In this document: positions 11,686-22,711 of the stretch, in pieces
Layout: the number at the start of each line of letters is the position of its first letter
Position numbering within the stretch: position 1 is the first letter of the stretch
NCBI GenBank assembly: GCA_963580455.1
Contig: OY756965.1
Span: 1,624,501-1,688,500 of the forward strand
From: Euonymus europaeus
Lineage: Eukaryota > Streptophyta > Magnoliopsida > Celastrales > Celastraceae
DNA: 64,000 nucleotides
Direction: 5' to 3'
Made by a program: the position numbers and the translations under genes
Notes under the pieces: model-generated
What the model was told of the DNA's origin: nothing
Seen by the model: only the letters and a program-made list of their open reading frames with translations
Databases searched by the model: none

Positions 11686-11902
11686 TGGGAAATTTTTTGA
11701 GGAAAGAAAAGCAGGTGGTAGATGGAGTTAACAATTCCATTTTTGTATCCTTGATAATGACAATGTTTGGAAGCTTCTAATATCATCCAAACCTGATTTA
11801 TGTTGCTTAGATCACCTAGTTACATTTATTGGTAGGTATGCTGGTTTCCTTTTTAGTAAGTAGCTTCTTCCTGACTAAATTGTTGACTTACTTTCCCTGC
11901 AG

Positions 11903-13000
11903 GAAGAAGTTGCTAGAGAGTTTGGTATACCATTGCAGTTTCAACGTTTTTGGCTGCGGGCAAAGCGTCAAAATCACACATACCGTCCTAATCGACCTTT
12001 AACACATATAGAGGAGATGCAATCTGTAAGTGTTACCCAGTAATTCCTATGTATTATGGCTTTAAATTCCCATGTTTTTTGCATCCCTGGGTGATGTTTA
12101 ACACGTTCTTGAATTTTTCAATGCCCTTGTTTTTTGTTTCTTTTCAAGAATTCCCCTATATGTGGCATTAACTGCTTGCTTTGATATCCTCAGCAATGGC
12201 TCTGGACATGTTTGTTGTGTGCGTGTGCGAAAAAGAATTCAATGGTATTGATTATTATCCCGTGTTAAATTATTTCACAATCTTTGTGTTGGATTTTCTG
12301 AAACGTTTTTTTATTTATGATGCTAGTATATCCTTTTAAACGCCTTTTATTTTGGTTGAGCTTCAAACTCATCGGGTTTAGGAAAATTGTTGTGTGTATA
12401 TGCTGAGGAATTTCTTTGTGAAGTTACTAATTGCCATACTTATGATATCTGTTATATTTCTCAAGAAGATGGCCGGGCTCTTTAGTACATTTACTGCCTC
12501 AATGCTTTCCTTTCTCGTGATAATGGATTTTTTATGACACAGTGCTTCTGTTGTTGATCAAAACTTAAGCATTGTTTTTTTATTGTTTCTATGGAATCTG
12601 ACTAATGAAATCATACATTTTTATCTCAGTTAACAGTCAGTAATGAAACTGCTTCTTTCCCCCCCTTTCCATTGCTTTTAGGTTGGACAAGGGAAGCATC
12701 AAATAAGGTTCACAATCCAGAGCTAAAGCTTTTCTTAGAAGTGGAACTTGGGCTGGTAATTTTGGTTTATGAAGTCCGGAATCATACTTGCTTCCATGAC
12801 ATTTTGCTTATTGTTGCTGGTATTATTCAAATGTTATTGCCATTCAGGATTTATGACCTTTTGCGCTTCCTAACTAATTTTATGTCAGTAATGGAACTTT
12901 TTTTTCCCTGTCCATTGCTTTTAGGTTGGACAAGTGAAGCATCAAATAAGGTTCACAATCCAGAGCTAAAGCTTTTCTTGGAAGTAGAACTTTTTTGCTG
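11903..13000 (+). pseudogene. UBP12/UBP13-like ubiquitin protease exon fragments (copy 1)
   Basis: Exon 11903-12025 (41 codons, between TTCCCTGCAG and GTAAGTG) reads EEVAREFGIPLQFQRF, then WLRAKRQNHTYRPNRPL and EEMQS. This matches my memory of the plant UBP12/13 (USP7-like) region just after the catalytic domain. The family has Trp where this copy has Arg (WLRAKR). The next exon, 12682-12755, should read VGQLREASNK...ELKLFLEVELG, but 4 nt are missing after GTTGGACAA, so the frame is lost; downstream ASNKVHNPELKLFLEVEL is readable in another frame. A duplicate of this exon follows at 12925-13000. The N-terminal MATH and catalytic USP domains and the rest of the C-terminal part are absent, so this is a gene fragment, not a working protease. 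Confidence 0.8.
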
Positions 13001-13019
13001 GTAATTTTGGTTTATGAAT

Positions 13020-16000
13020 TCAATTGCCTCAATACTCAATGGGAGAGAACAGAGGCATGCAAACTATATGTTTCTTTGTCTCTGCTTCAATGGTTTTCTT
13101 GGAAGAGTGGGATTTAATTATCTTGAGGGAGCTCTATGTACTCTTCTCTGTTCTTATAGTAATGTGGGATTTCATTATCTTAGAGGGTGCTCTACATACT
13201 GTTCTTTGTTCTGATTCTACTGCACGAGCGCCTGCTATATTCCTCGCCTATGTTGTATCTGCCAGAGCTTTTGATACATATGTGGCTTGTTGGTGGACAT
13301 TGAAGATTCAGTTCTCATATTTTCTAAACCTTGCTTGAGATTGACTTTTATGGAAGTTTCCAGTCTTTGTATTGTGATTATTGGCTTTTGATATGTTATA
13401 TTTGACAAGTGAGGCTATTGGGAAATCTGTGGCTCATTGATCACATGGAACATTCAGTTATCATCTTTTCTTGAAATCATACAGAATATTTGTTCCTGTG
13501 TTGCTGTTTGGATGGTTTTCTTGGAAGTAGTGTGGTATTGCATTATATGTGAAGGGAGCTCAGTCTTCTTTATTCTGATTCTACTGCAGGTGCCCATGCT
13601 ATATTCCCCCTATGTTGGTATCTGCCAGAGCTTTTGATACATATGTGGCTTGTTGGTCGACATTGAAGATTCAGTTCTCATGTTTTCTAAACCTTGCTTG
13701 AGATTGAGTTTATGGAAGTTTTCAGTCATTGTATTGTGATTATTGGATTGTTATATGTTGTATTTGACAGCGAGGCTATTGGGAAATCTGTGACTCATTG
13801 TTCACATGGAATACTCTGTTGTCATCCTTTCTTGAAATCATACAAAATATTTGTTCATATGTTGCTGTTTTGATGGTTTTCTTCGAAGTAGTGTGGTATT
13901 GCATTATCTGAGAGGAAGCTCTGCTAATTCGCTCTTCTTTATTCTGATTCTGCTGCTAGAGCCCATGCTATATTCCCCCTATGTTGTATCTGCCAGAGCT
14001 TTTTGATATATATGTGGCCTGTTCTCATCTTTTCTTGAAATCATCCGGGATATTTTTTCCAGTGTTGCTGTTTTGATGGTTTTCTTGGATGTAGTGTGGT
14101 ATTGCATTATCTGAGAGGGAGCTCTGCTTATTCACTCTTCTTTATTCTGATTCTACTGCAAGAGCCCACGCTATATGTGGCCTGTTCTCATCTTTTCTTG
14201 TAATCATACACGATATTTGTTCCTGTTTTTTTCTGTTTCGTTGGTTTTCTTGGATGTAGTGTGGTATTGCATTATCTGAGATGGGGCTCTGCTTATTCAC
14301 TCTTTTTTATTCTGATTCTACTGCAAGAGTCCATGTTTATATGCTGTGCCTCTATGTTGTATCTGCCAGAGCTAAAGATATCCAATTGGCTTGAGCTCTG
14401 CTTATTCACTCTTCTTTATTCTGATTCTACTGCAAGAGCCCATGCTATATGTGGCCTATTCTCATATTTTCTTGAAATCATACACGATATTTGTTCCTGT
14501 TTTGCTGTTTTGATGGTTTTCTTGGAAGTATTGTGGTATTGCATTATCTGAGAGGGAGCTCTGCTTATTCACTTTTTTTTTATTCCGACTCTACAGCAAG
14601 ATTCCATGCTTATATGCCTCTATGTTGTATCTGCCAGAGCTTTTGATATCCAAGTGGTTTGTTGGTTGACAGTGAACATTCAGTTATCATCTTTTCTACA
14701 AAGTGCACACAGACTTTTTTTTTACTTCATGCCTGATTTCTAAACCTTAATTGAGATGGAGTTTTATGGAACTTTCCAGTCATTGTATTTTGATTATTGG
14801 CTTGTGATATGTTGTATATGACAATGAGGCTATTGGAAAATCTGTGACTCATTGTTCACATGGAATACTATGTTGTCATCCTTTCTTGAAATCATGCAGA
14901 ATATTTGTTCCTGTGTTTCTGTTTTGATGGTTTTCTTGGAAGTAGAGTGGTATTGCATTATCTGAGAGGGAGCTCTGCTAATTCACTCTTCTTTATTCTG
15001 ATTCTGCTGCTAGAGCCCATGCTATATTCCCCCTATGTTGTATCTGCCAGAGCTTTTGATATATATGTGGCCCGTTCTCATATTTTCTTGAAATCATACA
15101 GGATATTTTTTCCAGTGTTGCTGTTTTGATGGTTTTCTTGGATGTAGTGTGGTATTGCATTATCTGAAAGGGAGCTCTGCTTATTCACTCTTCTTTATTC
15201 TGATTCTACTGCAAGAGCCCATGCTATATGTGGCCTGTTCTAATCTTTTCTTGAAATCATAGATGATATTTGTTCTTGTTTTTCTGTTTCAATGGTTTTC
15301 TTGGATGTAGTGTGGTATTGCATTATCTGAGAGGGAGCTCTGCTTATTCACTCTTCTTTATTCTGATTCTACTGCAAGAGCCCATGTTTATATGCTATGC
15401 CTCTATGTTGTATCTGCCAGAGCTAAAGATGTCCAATTGGCTTGAACTCTGCTTATTCACTCTTCTTTATTCTGATTCTAATGCTAGAGCCCATGCTATA
15501 TGTGGCCTGTTCTCATCTTTTCTTGAAATCATACACGATATTTGTTCCTGTTTTGATGGTTTTCTTGGAAGTATTGTGGTATTGCATTATCTGAGAGGGA
15601 GCTCTGCTTGTTCACTTTTCCTTATTCTGATTCTACAGCAAGATCCCATGCTTAGATGCCTCTATGTTGTATCTGCCAGAGCTTTTGATATCTAAGTGGT
15701 TTGTTGGTTGACAGTGAATATTCAGTTATCATCTTTTCTACAAAGTGCACACAGACTTTTTTTTTTTTACTTCGTGCCTGATTTCTAAACCTTACTTGAG
15801 ATTGAGTTTTATGGAACTTTGCAGTCATTGTATTGTGATTATTGGCTTGTGATATGTTGTATTTGGCAGTGAGGCTATCGGGAAATCTATGGTTAATTTG
15901 TTCACGTATCTGCCAGAGCTTTTGATATCCAAGTGGCTTGTTGGTCGACAGTGAATATTCAGTTCTCATCTTTTCTACGAAGTGCACACATACTTTTTTG

Positions 16001-16500
16001 TACTTCGTGTTTGATTTCTAAACCTTGAGATTGAGTTTTATGGAAGTTTCCAGTCATTGTATTGTGATTATTGGCTTGTGATGTTGTATTTGGCAGTGAG
16101 GGCTATTGGGAAATCTATGGTTCATTGTTCACGTGGAACATTCAGTTCTCATTTTTTCATGAAATTATACATAATATTTGTTCTTGTGACTCTGTTTTGA
16201 AGGTTTCCTTGGAACTAGTGTGGTATTGCATTATCTGAGAGGGAGCTCGGCTTATTCACTCCTTTGTTCTGATTCTACTGCGAGAGTGCATGCTATGTTC
16301 CCCTATCATGTATCTGGCAGTGAGCTTTTGAGAAATTTGTGGCTTGTTTGTCAACGGGAAAGATTCAGTTCTTATCTCTTCTAGGTAGTTGACACACTTT
16401 GTGTTACTTTATCCCTGTTTTGTGAACCTTACTTGAGATTGAGTTGTGCTATTTCTTTTGGAAGTTTACAGTCGTATTCTGATTAATGATTCTCATAAAC
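13020..16500 (+). repeat. Nested tandem repeat array (copy 1)
   Basis: A variable 160-420 bp unit recurs about ten times; its marker GTGGTATTGCATTATCTGAG appears near 13891, 14094, 14257, 14530, 14946, 15147, 15308, 15574 and 16220. Neighbouring blocks GATGGTTTTCTTGG, TTATTCTGATTCTACTGC and TATCTGCCAGAGCTTTTGAT also repeat. The spacings 203-163-273 are followed by 416 and then 201-161-266, showing a higher-order unit of about 1.05 kb present twice. No coding sense was found; it lies downstream of the UBP-like exons in what would be an intron. Confidence 0.85.
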
Positions 16501-17449
16501 CAAATGAGATTGCTAATCTCATCATGTCTGCTTAAATGTGGCAGTAAGGTATTGGTCGTGTGGTATATAGTTCGCACTTTGATTTTTTTTTGATAATAGC
16601 GTGCTTTTTCTGGGATGGGTTTGGGTTTACTTTATGCTAGTGGCTTCTATGTTTCTTTTGGTTCGCAAGCAGATTTTTCATCTTGTTCAAGATTTAAAAC
16701 ATTCTGTGAGATGCTCTTTAAGATGTTAAAGAGCTAATTCTATTTTTGGTGTTATCATCAATGAGGTGCGTTATTTCCATCTTGCTACATTATTCACTGT
16801 ATATCTTGAGAGGGATTTTTGTCTTTCGCATTCTATATTTCTATTTTTATTTCTTGTACATTAACATGTTCTATATTTTAACTTCATGTTTTATATAGTT
16901 CTCTAGGTTGCAACTGTGTGATTAGTCATTGTGTTAGTTTTGAAACCTTTTGTGTTGGGAAAAACTGACACTCTGCTTGTTTTACTTTCAGCCAAATGGT
17001 TTTGACGAGAGTTAAAGGTATTAGTTGGAAAATGCTTACGTTGAAATTCACTCCACATTATTTTCTTTTTTTTAATGCAGAGCTTGACTATCGAATGCCG
17101 TTTTAATAAAACTAAAGCCCCTTTTTGCTTTCTCACTTTCACGGAACAAGAATGGACTTTGATAAACATATCTCCTGTGATTAAGGATGTGAGTTCTTAT
17201 TGGTATTGCATTCTGTGTTGTTGACCTTTTTTCTGCAAAAATTTGTTGTCTCTCTACTGGTATGGAAAGTTGAAAATTGTACTGCAGTGAAGGGTTTCAA
17301 TTCTACATTGGAGTATGGTAGCACATTCAAGTGAACTCTCATATCTTGTTTTCCATTCTCTCTCCCTTTTCTTTTTCTCTTGTTTTTTGTGGGTTACTGT
17401 CATTTGGTTTCACATTTTACTTAATAAAGAATGTATAACTTATATATAA

Positions 17450-18640
17450 ACTTGGAAGACGCGTCTCTCCTCGCGGCAAGTTGCCTTTAATTTCTGTAGC
17501 CGCGCGAGTTTTGTTTTCTTTCTCACATCAAGCAGAGCAAAACGATGTCGTTCTTTATTTTGTGCAAAGTCAAAACGCCGTAGTTTCCGTAGTCTTCCAG
17601 TGCTTTCTTTTTTGTAGTTTGTGCAGGTGTTTTTACTTTGTGGTGATGAAGCTTTAACAGACTCTGCCCTATGCCCTAGGTTCATTTACCCAGTTCTGCC
17701 CATCTTTCTAATCCTCTAGGCTCTCATCTGGTGGATTGTTAAGGTATGCTCTTTCATCATGGGTGAACAGCAGAGTCATCGCAGTTTTTGGAGGTGAAGG
17801 GGTACTCCTCTGCGCCATTAATTTTGGATTTCATTTATTCATTACTACTTTTGGGCTGTATCCTTTTTTATTTTGTGGCTTTTTTCAGCAGTTAGGGGAA
17901 CGTCGATGAATTTTTGAAACTCTAAATCATCCAAAAGAAAGAAAAGTAGGAAGAGGAGGAGGATTGTGCAGAGTTGATGATGACAGAGGACGAAACCGGT
18001 TCATGGAGAGTTATGTTCTTGCTTTTGATTTCGTTTATTCATTATTGCTTTTGGGCTGTATCATTTTTGATTTTGTGGCTTTTTTCAGCAGTTGGGGGTA
18101 CGTCGATGAGTTTTCGGAACTCTAAATCACCCAAAAGAAAGAAAAGTAAGAAGAGGAGGAGGATTCTGCGGAGTTGATGATGACAGAGGATGAAATCGAT
18201 TCATGGAGAGTTATGTTCTTACTTCTGATGATCGCAGGTACTATTTCCAAGAACAGGCCATCTATTATTGTATTCTTCATTGCGATTCATGTGTTTTGGG
18301 CTTCTCCGCTCTTTCTTTTCAGTGGGTTATCGTCTGTTTTTTTTGTTTTGTTCTTCTCAGAAGCTATTCGTTTTTTGTCCCGTTGTTGTATGCGCTGGTG
18401 TTACTGCTCGCTTGATTGCTTTGTAATTGGCAATGCATGGTTTCTTGCTTTTCTTCTGATGTCTGATTTGTTTGCATATGGTGAGATGCAGCCTATTATT
18501 TGTGATTGGACCATATTTTGTTCAGCTTTCCAAACACTAATTTTTACTCATTCCATTATCGAATTCAACTTCCCCGTGATATCTTATATGTCATCTGATA
18601 TAGGTGTCTCTTTGAGCTATAAGGTGTGAACAATGATTGA
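17450..18640 (+). other. Second promoter/leader-like block with a 200 bp tandem duplication (copy 1)
   Basis: The GC-richer stretch 17460-17600 (CTCCTCGCGGCAAGTTGCC, GTAGCCGCGCGAG) resembles a leader or CpG-rich promoter. Then a 200 bp unit is tandemly duplicated: GATTTC(A/G)TTTATTCATTA starts at 17827 and at 18027. Each unit ends with AAATCA(T/C)CCAAAAGAAAG and a Lys/Arg-rich reading (SPKRKKSKKRRR). The following frame starts MTEDE. Copy 2 has the same duplication (about 28022-28380), so it predates the large duplication. I do not recognise a gene. Confidence 0.5.
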
Positions 18641-18907
18641 GATCCCTAGAGCTGCTCTGGTTGCAGATGAGGTATGGTGTAAGATATCTTTCTTTGACCT
18701 TAATGCTGCCATTTCAGCTATCAATTAAAAGGAAGATATCGTGTGTTTTATTCGTTTTTTTCATTGCCCTGAGCCTCTAATTATCCGCCAATTTGTTTGG
18801 CCTGTGATTATCGATCAGGTTAGGGACTTTAGCTTTTTTTTATTTAATTTTGTCAACAGTCCATAGTGGTGTGCAATTTAACCAGCCCAGGTGAGTAGGT
18901 GATAGGT

Positions 18908-20650
18908 AGAAAGATTGATGGGAATGGGGAGTACAGGCAGAGAGACACGTTTCTTCGAGCTGTTAATTTCCTTGAGAAAAGCTGTAGGTATGCGTAATGT
19001 TCTTAACTCTCTGTATCCTTATTTAATTTATTATCTTAATAGAGCATGAATTTCTCTTTGAATAGTTTTGTGTTATTTGAACTTATTTAATTGCATTTTC
19101 CTTCAAGTTTTGACAAAATTCTTTCCTTCATTATACTCCATGATTAACAGGCAAATGGTGTTGTCTATTATGGGTCTTCCATATGAGTTTCAGTACGTGA
19201 TACTCAAGTAGTTTATGATCTGCAACTTCCTCATGACCATATAAAAAGAAGAAGCTACTATTTTGGGTATGCTAGGTTTGACATATATTTATATTTCTGT
19301 GTATGTGATGGTGGCATGCTTTTGTTTTCATCTTTTATTTTTGCTCAGTTTTCGACCTTTTGTGTTATAGACTTTGCAGACTACTAGAAAAGTATCTTTT
19401 GAAGTTCATTTTCTATTTTTTTAAGTGTAAATGCATCATATTATATTTGCTTAAGCAGTGTTCAATATATTAATCAACTTTTAGAAGCTATTGGATGTTG
19501 ATTCTCACTGCATGAAAAGATATCTGTCAGTGTTCTACATCTGAAATTCTGGGTTTATAACTGCCAATGGTGAGCTTTTATATCATGTTAAATGTTATGA
19601 TTTTTGATTTTCTAATAGACTACTCTCTTTGTAAAAAAATAATGTAAGAAGAGTAGAAGACTCATGGCCATATTGCACCATAGCACAAGGGGAATTTTTC
19701 TATCATTGCAAGCATTTATTCTGGACCTACAAGATAAGTGCTAAAGTAAGAATGGGTGTGTGGTATTTAGTGCTATCAATGGTTTTCTCTCTCTTTATAT
19801 TGATTACCTATTTTGTTACTTACATAATGCAAACAGGCAAATATTTGGTAATCCATTGGTTGGTTTCTTGAAATTTAAAGAAAAGAACTAACCAATTCTT
19901 CTTAGAAGGTCTCTTGAGGGTGCTGTTGGATCCATGCTTTCCAAAAACAACCATGACAAGGTACCAGTTGGCTTTTAATCTGTTCTTTTGTTTTTTTGAT
20001 AGGTAAAGAAATTATGGTTCATAAAATTTTCTGGAGAAGACCATCATATTATCATGTATGGTAGTTAAGTGCATTATAATGATAGGGTTCAGCTTATCAT
20101 CCTGTTCCATTGCATTTGAATATGCAGCACAGCGATTAGATAAGCATGTATTAGATAAGAAACTTAGAGCATCAATTAATGAATCCATTGCCTCTGAGTT
20201 CTTTTACTAATATGCCCAATGTTTGACGATTCATCTCAATAAACAAAACATCTCTTAATCAAGAAAATTGAAATGGTCTGGAAGGTCGATTAAGGCTGCA
20301 CAAAAAGGGCGATCGATTGTTGTTCATCTCTGCATTGAACCTTATCAAGGTAAATGTTGGTTTATTCCCTTTTCTTTTTTAAGATTTCATTTTTTATTGA
20401 TATTTTAAATTAGTTCTTACTATGTCTGCCTCATAAATGCCACACTCTTTTGTGTCTTGCTCCCAAGTATCAGATTTTTGTCATCCCAAGCTATGCAATG
20501 AAATCACTGTAATTTGCAATTTTTTTTATTTTTATTTAACTTGCACTCCCTTTAACCAAGCACTTGATTTTGTTTTGTTGGTAGGAAAGCATGGAAGAAA
20601 AGTAGATGAGGAAACTTTGTTTAATACTGTCCATTTTATGTTAATTTTTT
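18908..20650 (+). pseudogene. Unidentified exon-like blocks (copy 1)
   Basis: 18908-18987 reads RKIDGNGEYRQRDTFLRAVN and on to FLEKSCR, ending AG before GTATGCG. 19151 onward, after AACAG, continues in phase as QMVLSIMGLPYEFQY. Near 19910-19960 the readable piece is LEGAVGSMLSKNNHDK before GTACC. Near 20293-20348 it is IKAAQKGRSIVVHLCIEPYQ before GTAAATG. Near 20585 it is GKHGRKVDEETLF. The copy 2 versions show conservative changes (Y/F, V/I, A/V) but also frame-breaking deletions, as at about 30880. They look like exons of one decayed or very short-exon gene that I cannot name. Confidence 0.4.
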
Positions 20651-20960
20651 AGGCAATTTAGTAAAATCTAAGCATATAGTAGTAATGGATTTTTCTACGC
20701 ACTTATCTAATGGGGCATCCACGTGGCTATAAGGAGATTGGAAATGGTCCAAATGGACTCCTAACTTGAGCCCATATTGTAGAGCCCACTATCTATCAAA
20801 AAGTTTGGGCTCAAGTCCATACCAATCAGACACTGCCGTGTCCGTGTACACCGGGGAGCAGAACCTGGCCGACCCGGTTAAAATCGAACGTTCGTACTCC
20901 TCTCGACTGATATTTTGCTTACAAAAAAGAAGAAAAAGGAAAAAACCCGGTGAGGAACCT

Positions 20961-21025
20961 TGTCGCTCCTTGTTACCGTTGGAGGAAGCTGAGGCAGCTT
21001 CCTCCAACGGTAACAAGGAGCGACA
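20961..21025. repeat. Inverted repeat, copy 2 counterpart
   Basis: Perfect 30-base arms at 20961-20990 and 20996-21025 flank the 5-base spacer GAGGC; the arms start TGTCGCTCCTTGTTACC. Copy 1 carries the same palindrome without the spacer and with each arm block duplicated. A transcript of either strand could fold into a long hairpin. Confidence 0.85.
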
Positions 21026-21272
21026 TGTTTGATATTTCGACTTGATCTTTTGGAAATAAAGAGCCGTTGATAGACCTGTTTTCACCAAAAAAATTATTTA
21101 CAGTGTCCACGACAATGAAGGAATTGAAATTCTGGCCGCATGAAAGGCGAACTCTCTTGTCTGGGTCTTCTTTCTCCGTTTCCCTTTCCTTTTTCCTCTT
21201 GTTTACAAGAAAAATTTTCATTGGGTTTATTTCATGTTTTCTTAACCTTTTGGCGTTTGTGTAGTTTGGAGA

Positions 21273-22000
21273 CAGGGGCGGTCCTGGCCTATTTGGGGCC
21301 CGGGGCGAGATTTTTTTTGGGGGCCCTCAAGGAGGGGTTGGGGGGCAGCGCCTCGAAAAAATTTTTGGGGTTCGGGGCAACGCCCCGAATTTTTTTTTTG
21401 ACACATAGTCATTACTTTTAAACTAATAATAAAAATTCAAACAAATAAAACAACAATAAATTTTTTACAGCTGGAACCCAATTTTGGGAGGCTAGACCAT
21501 CACGTCTTGAATGTCATTACATTAAAATTAAACTAGTAATTACATAAAATCACATAAATAGAGACGTTGGAGGTTGGAGAGAGAGAGACAGAACAGAGAT
21601 TACAAAGATGAGAGACGAGAGAAAGAGGAGAAGATGTAAATTAGAGTTTTAAAAGTGAAATTGAGCCTTATAGTAAGTAACTTTGGACTTGAAATTGGGG
21701 GCCCAATTTTAAGTACAAAAAATGGATCTTTGGACTTGAAATTGGGGGCCCAATTTTAACTACAAAAATGGAAGAAAAAGTGAAGAGGAGATGTTGGATT
21801 AAAGGCTCGAACCACTGACCTCAATATCTAAACAATCTGTTGCGCCGCTAGACCAGAAGTGAGTAATGATACAATGATTGTGAAAACTAAATTTTATACA
21901 TATGTTAAAACATATTAGTATTAAAAAAAATTTTAGGGGCCCTCGAATTTTGGGGGCCCTGGGCGGCCGCCCCTGTCGCCCCTGCCCAGGGCCGCCCCTG
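21273..22000. mobile_element. Non-autonomous hAT element with 8 bp TSD
   Basis: The 728 bp insertion is present only in copy 2. The ends are CAGGGGCGGTCCTGG and, reverse-complemented, CAGGGGCGGCCCTGG: 15 bp terminal inverted repeats of the plant hAT type. It is flanked by TTTGGAGA (21265-21272) and TTCGGAGA (22001-22008). Copy 1 has the empty site TTCGGAGA once (about 11193). Inside is an internal direct repeat around TTGAAATTGGGGGCCCAATT and no transposase frame, so it must have been mobilised in trans. Confidence 0.93.
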
Positions 22001-22343
22001 TTCGGAGATTCCGATGGCTTTGGATGGTGGAGTACAACATTTTGTTCTTTTGGCATCATTCATGCAAATTAAGCGAATTCTCAACTGAGCAGTTCTCTCT
22101 GTCAGTCACAGAGCTCTCAATCTCCCATTGATTCCGAGGGCGAGCAAGCGATAGCCATCTGCAATATGCTTTCCTTACTCGCTCACGATCTCTCTGCATC
22201 TTTAAAATTTCTTTTTCTTATCTTATTCCGACTTTTTTAACCTCGTTTCGGGCTTCTCTCGCTTTGGTTTCTTGTGCTGTTCGAGGGGCATCTTACTTTA
22301 TTTATTTTTTTCTCTCTCTGTTTCCTTCCATTTATGGATGCAG

Positions 22344-22492
22344 GACTCATGAAATCGTCTAACGAGGTGAAATCTCGAAGCCCTCTTCAAGAACTGTTAT
22401 GTCATAGTAGAAACAATAGCAATAATGTAATTCCAGCTTATAAGCAATTACAAGAATTTTCAATCCATGAAGGCATTATATTAGTGAAATGA
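22344..22492 (+). pseudogene. Exon-like block, open in copy 2
   Basis: Counterpart of 11535-11685. ATG 22349 opens 47 codons (MKSSNEVKSRSPLQELL through GIILVK) to TGA at 22490-22492, where copy 1 has a premature TGA. It follows a CT-rich leader and an ATGGATGCAG acceptor-like site. Product unknown; listed as a broken gene part because the downstream UBP-like exons are frameshifted. Confidence 0.35.
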
Positions 22493-22711
22493 TTTGGGAA
22501 ATTTTTTGAGGAAAGAAAAGCAGTTGGTAGATGGAGTTAACAATTCCATTTTTGTATACTTGATAATTGCAATGTTTGGAAGCTTCTAATCTCATCCAAA
22601 CCTGATTTATGTTCCTTAGATCACCCAGTTACATTTATTGGTAGGTATGCTGGTTTCCTTTTTAGTAAGTAGCTTCTTCCTGACTAAATTGTTGACTTAC
22701 TTTGCCTGCAG

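Larger units (their letters stand above)
10413..20675 (+). repeat. Copy 1 of a ~10.3 kb tandem segmental duplication
   Basis: The segment opens with TAGTAGTAATGGATTTTTC and is matched along its length by 20676-31245 in the same order and orientation. The match covers a palindromic promoter-like block, UBP-like exons, intron-like tandem arrays, a second promoter-like block (about 17450-17700) and exon-like pieces near 18.9, 19.15, 19.9, 20.3 and 20.6 kb. By eye the copies are mostly above 95% identical outside indels. Copy 1 has lost about 156 bp (near 12388) and about 230 bp (near 13020) that copy 2 keeps, and has an extra ~1.05 kb repeat unit at 13.9-14.9 kb. Confidence 0.92.

Noticed and set aside
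13020..16500. Regular repeats resembling a CRISPR-like or satellite array
   Set aside because: Units are 160-420 bp, diverged, without short constant repeats and unique spacers; this is a plant intron-type tandem expansion.
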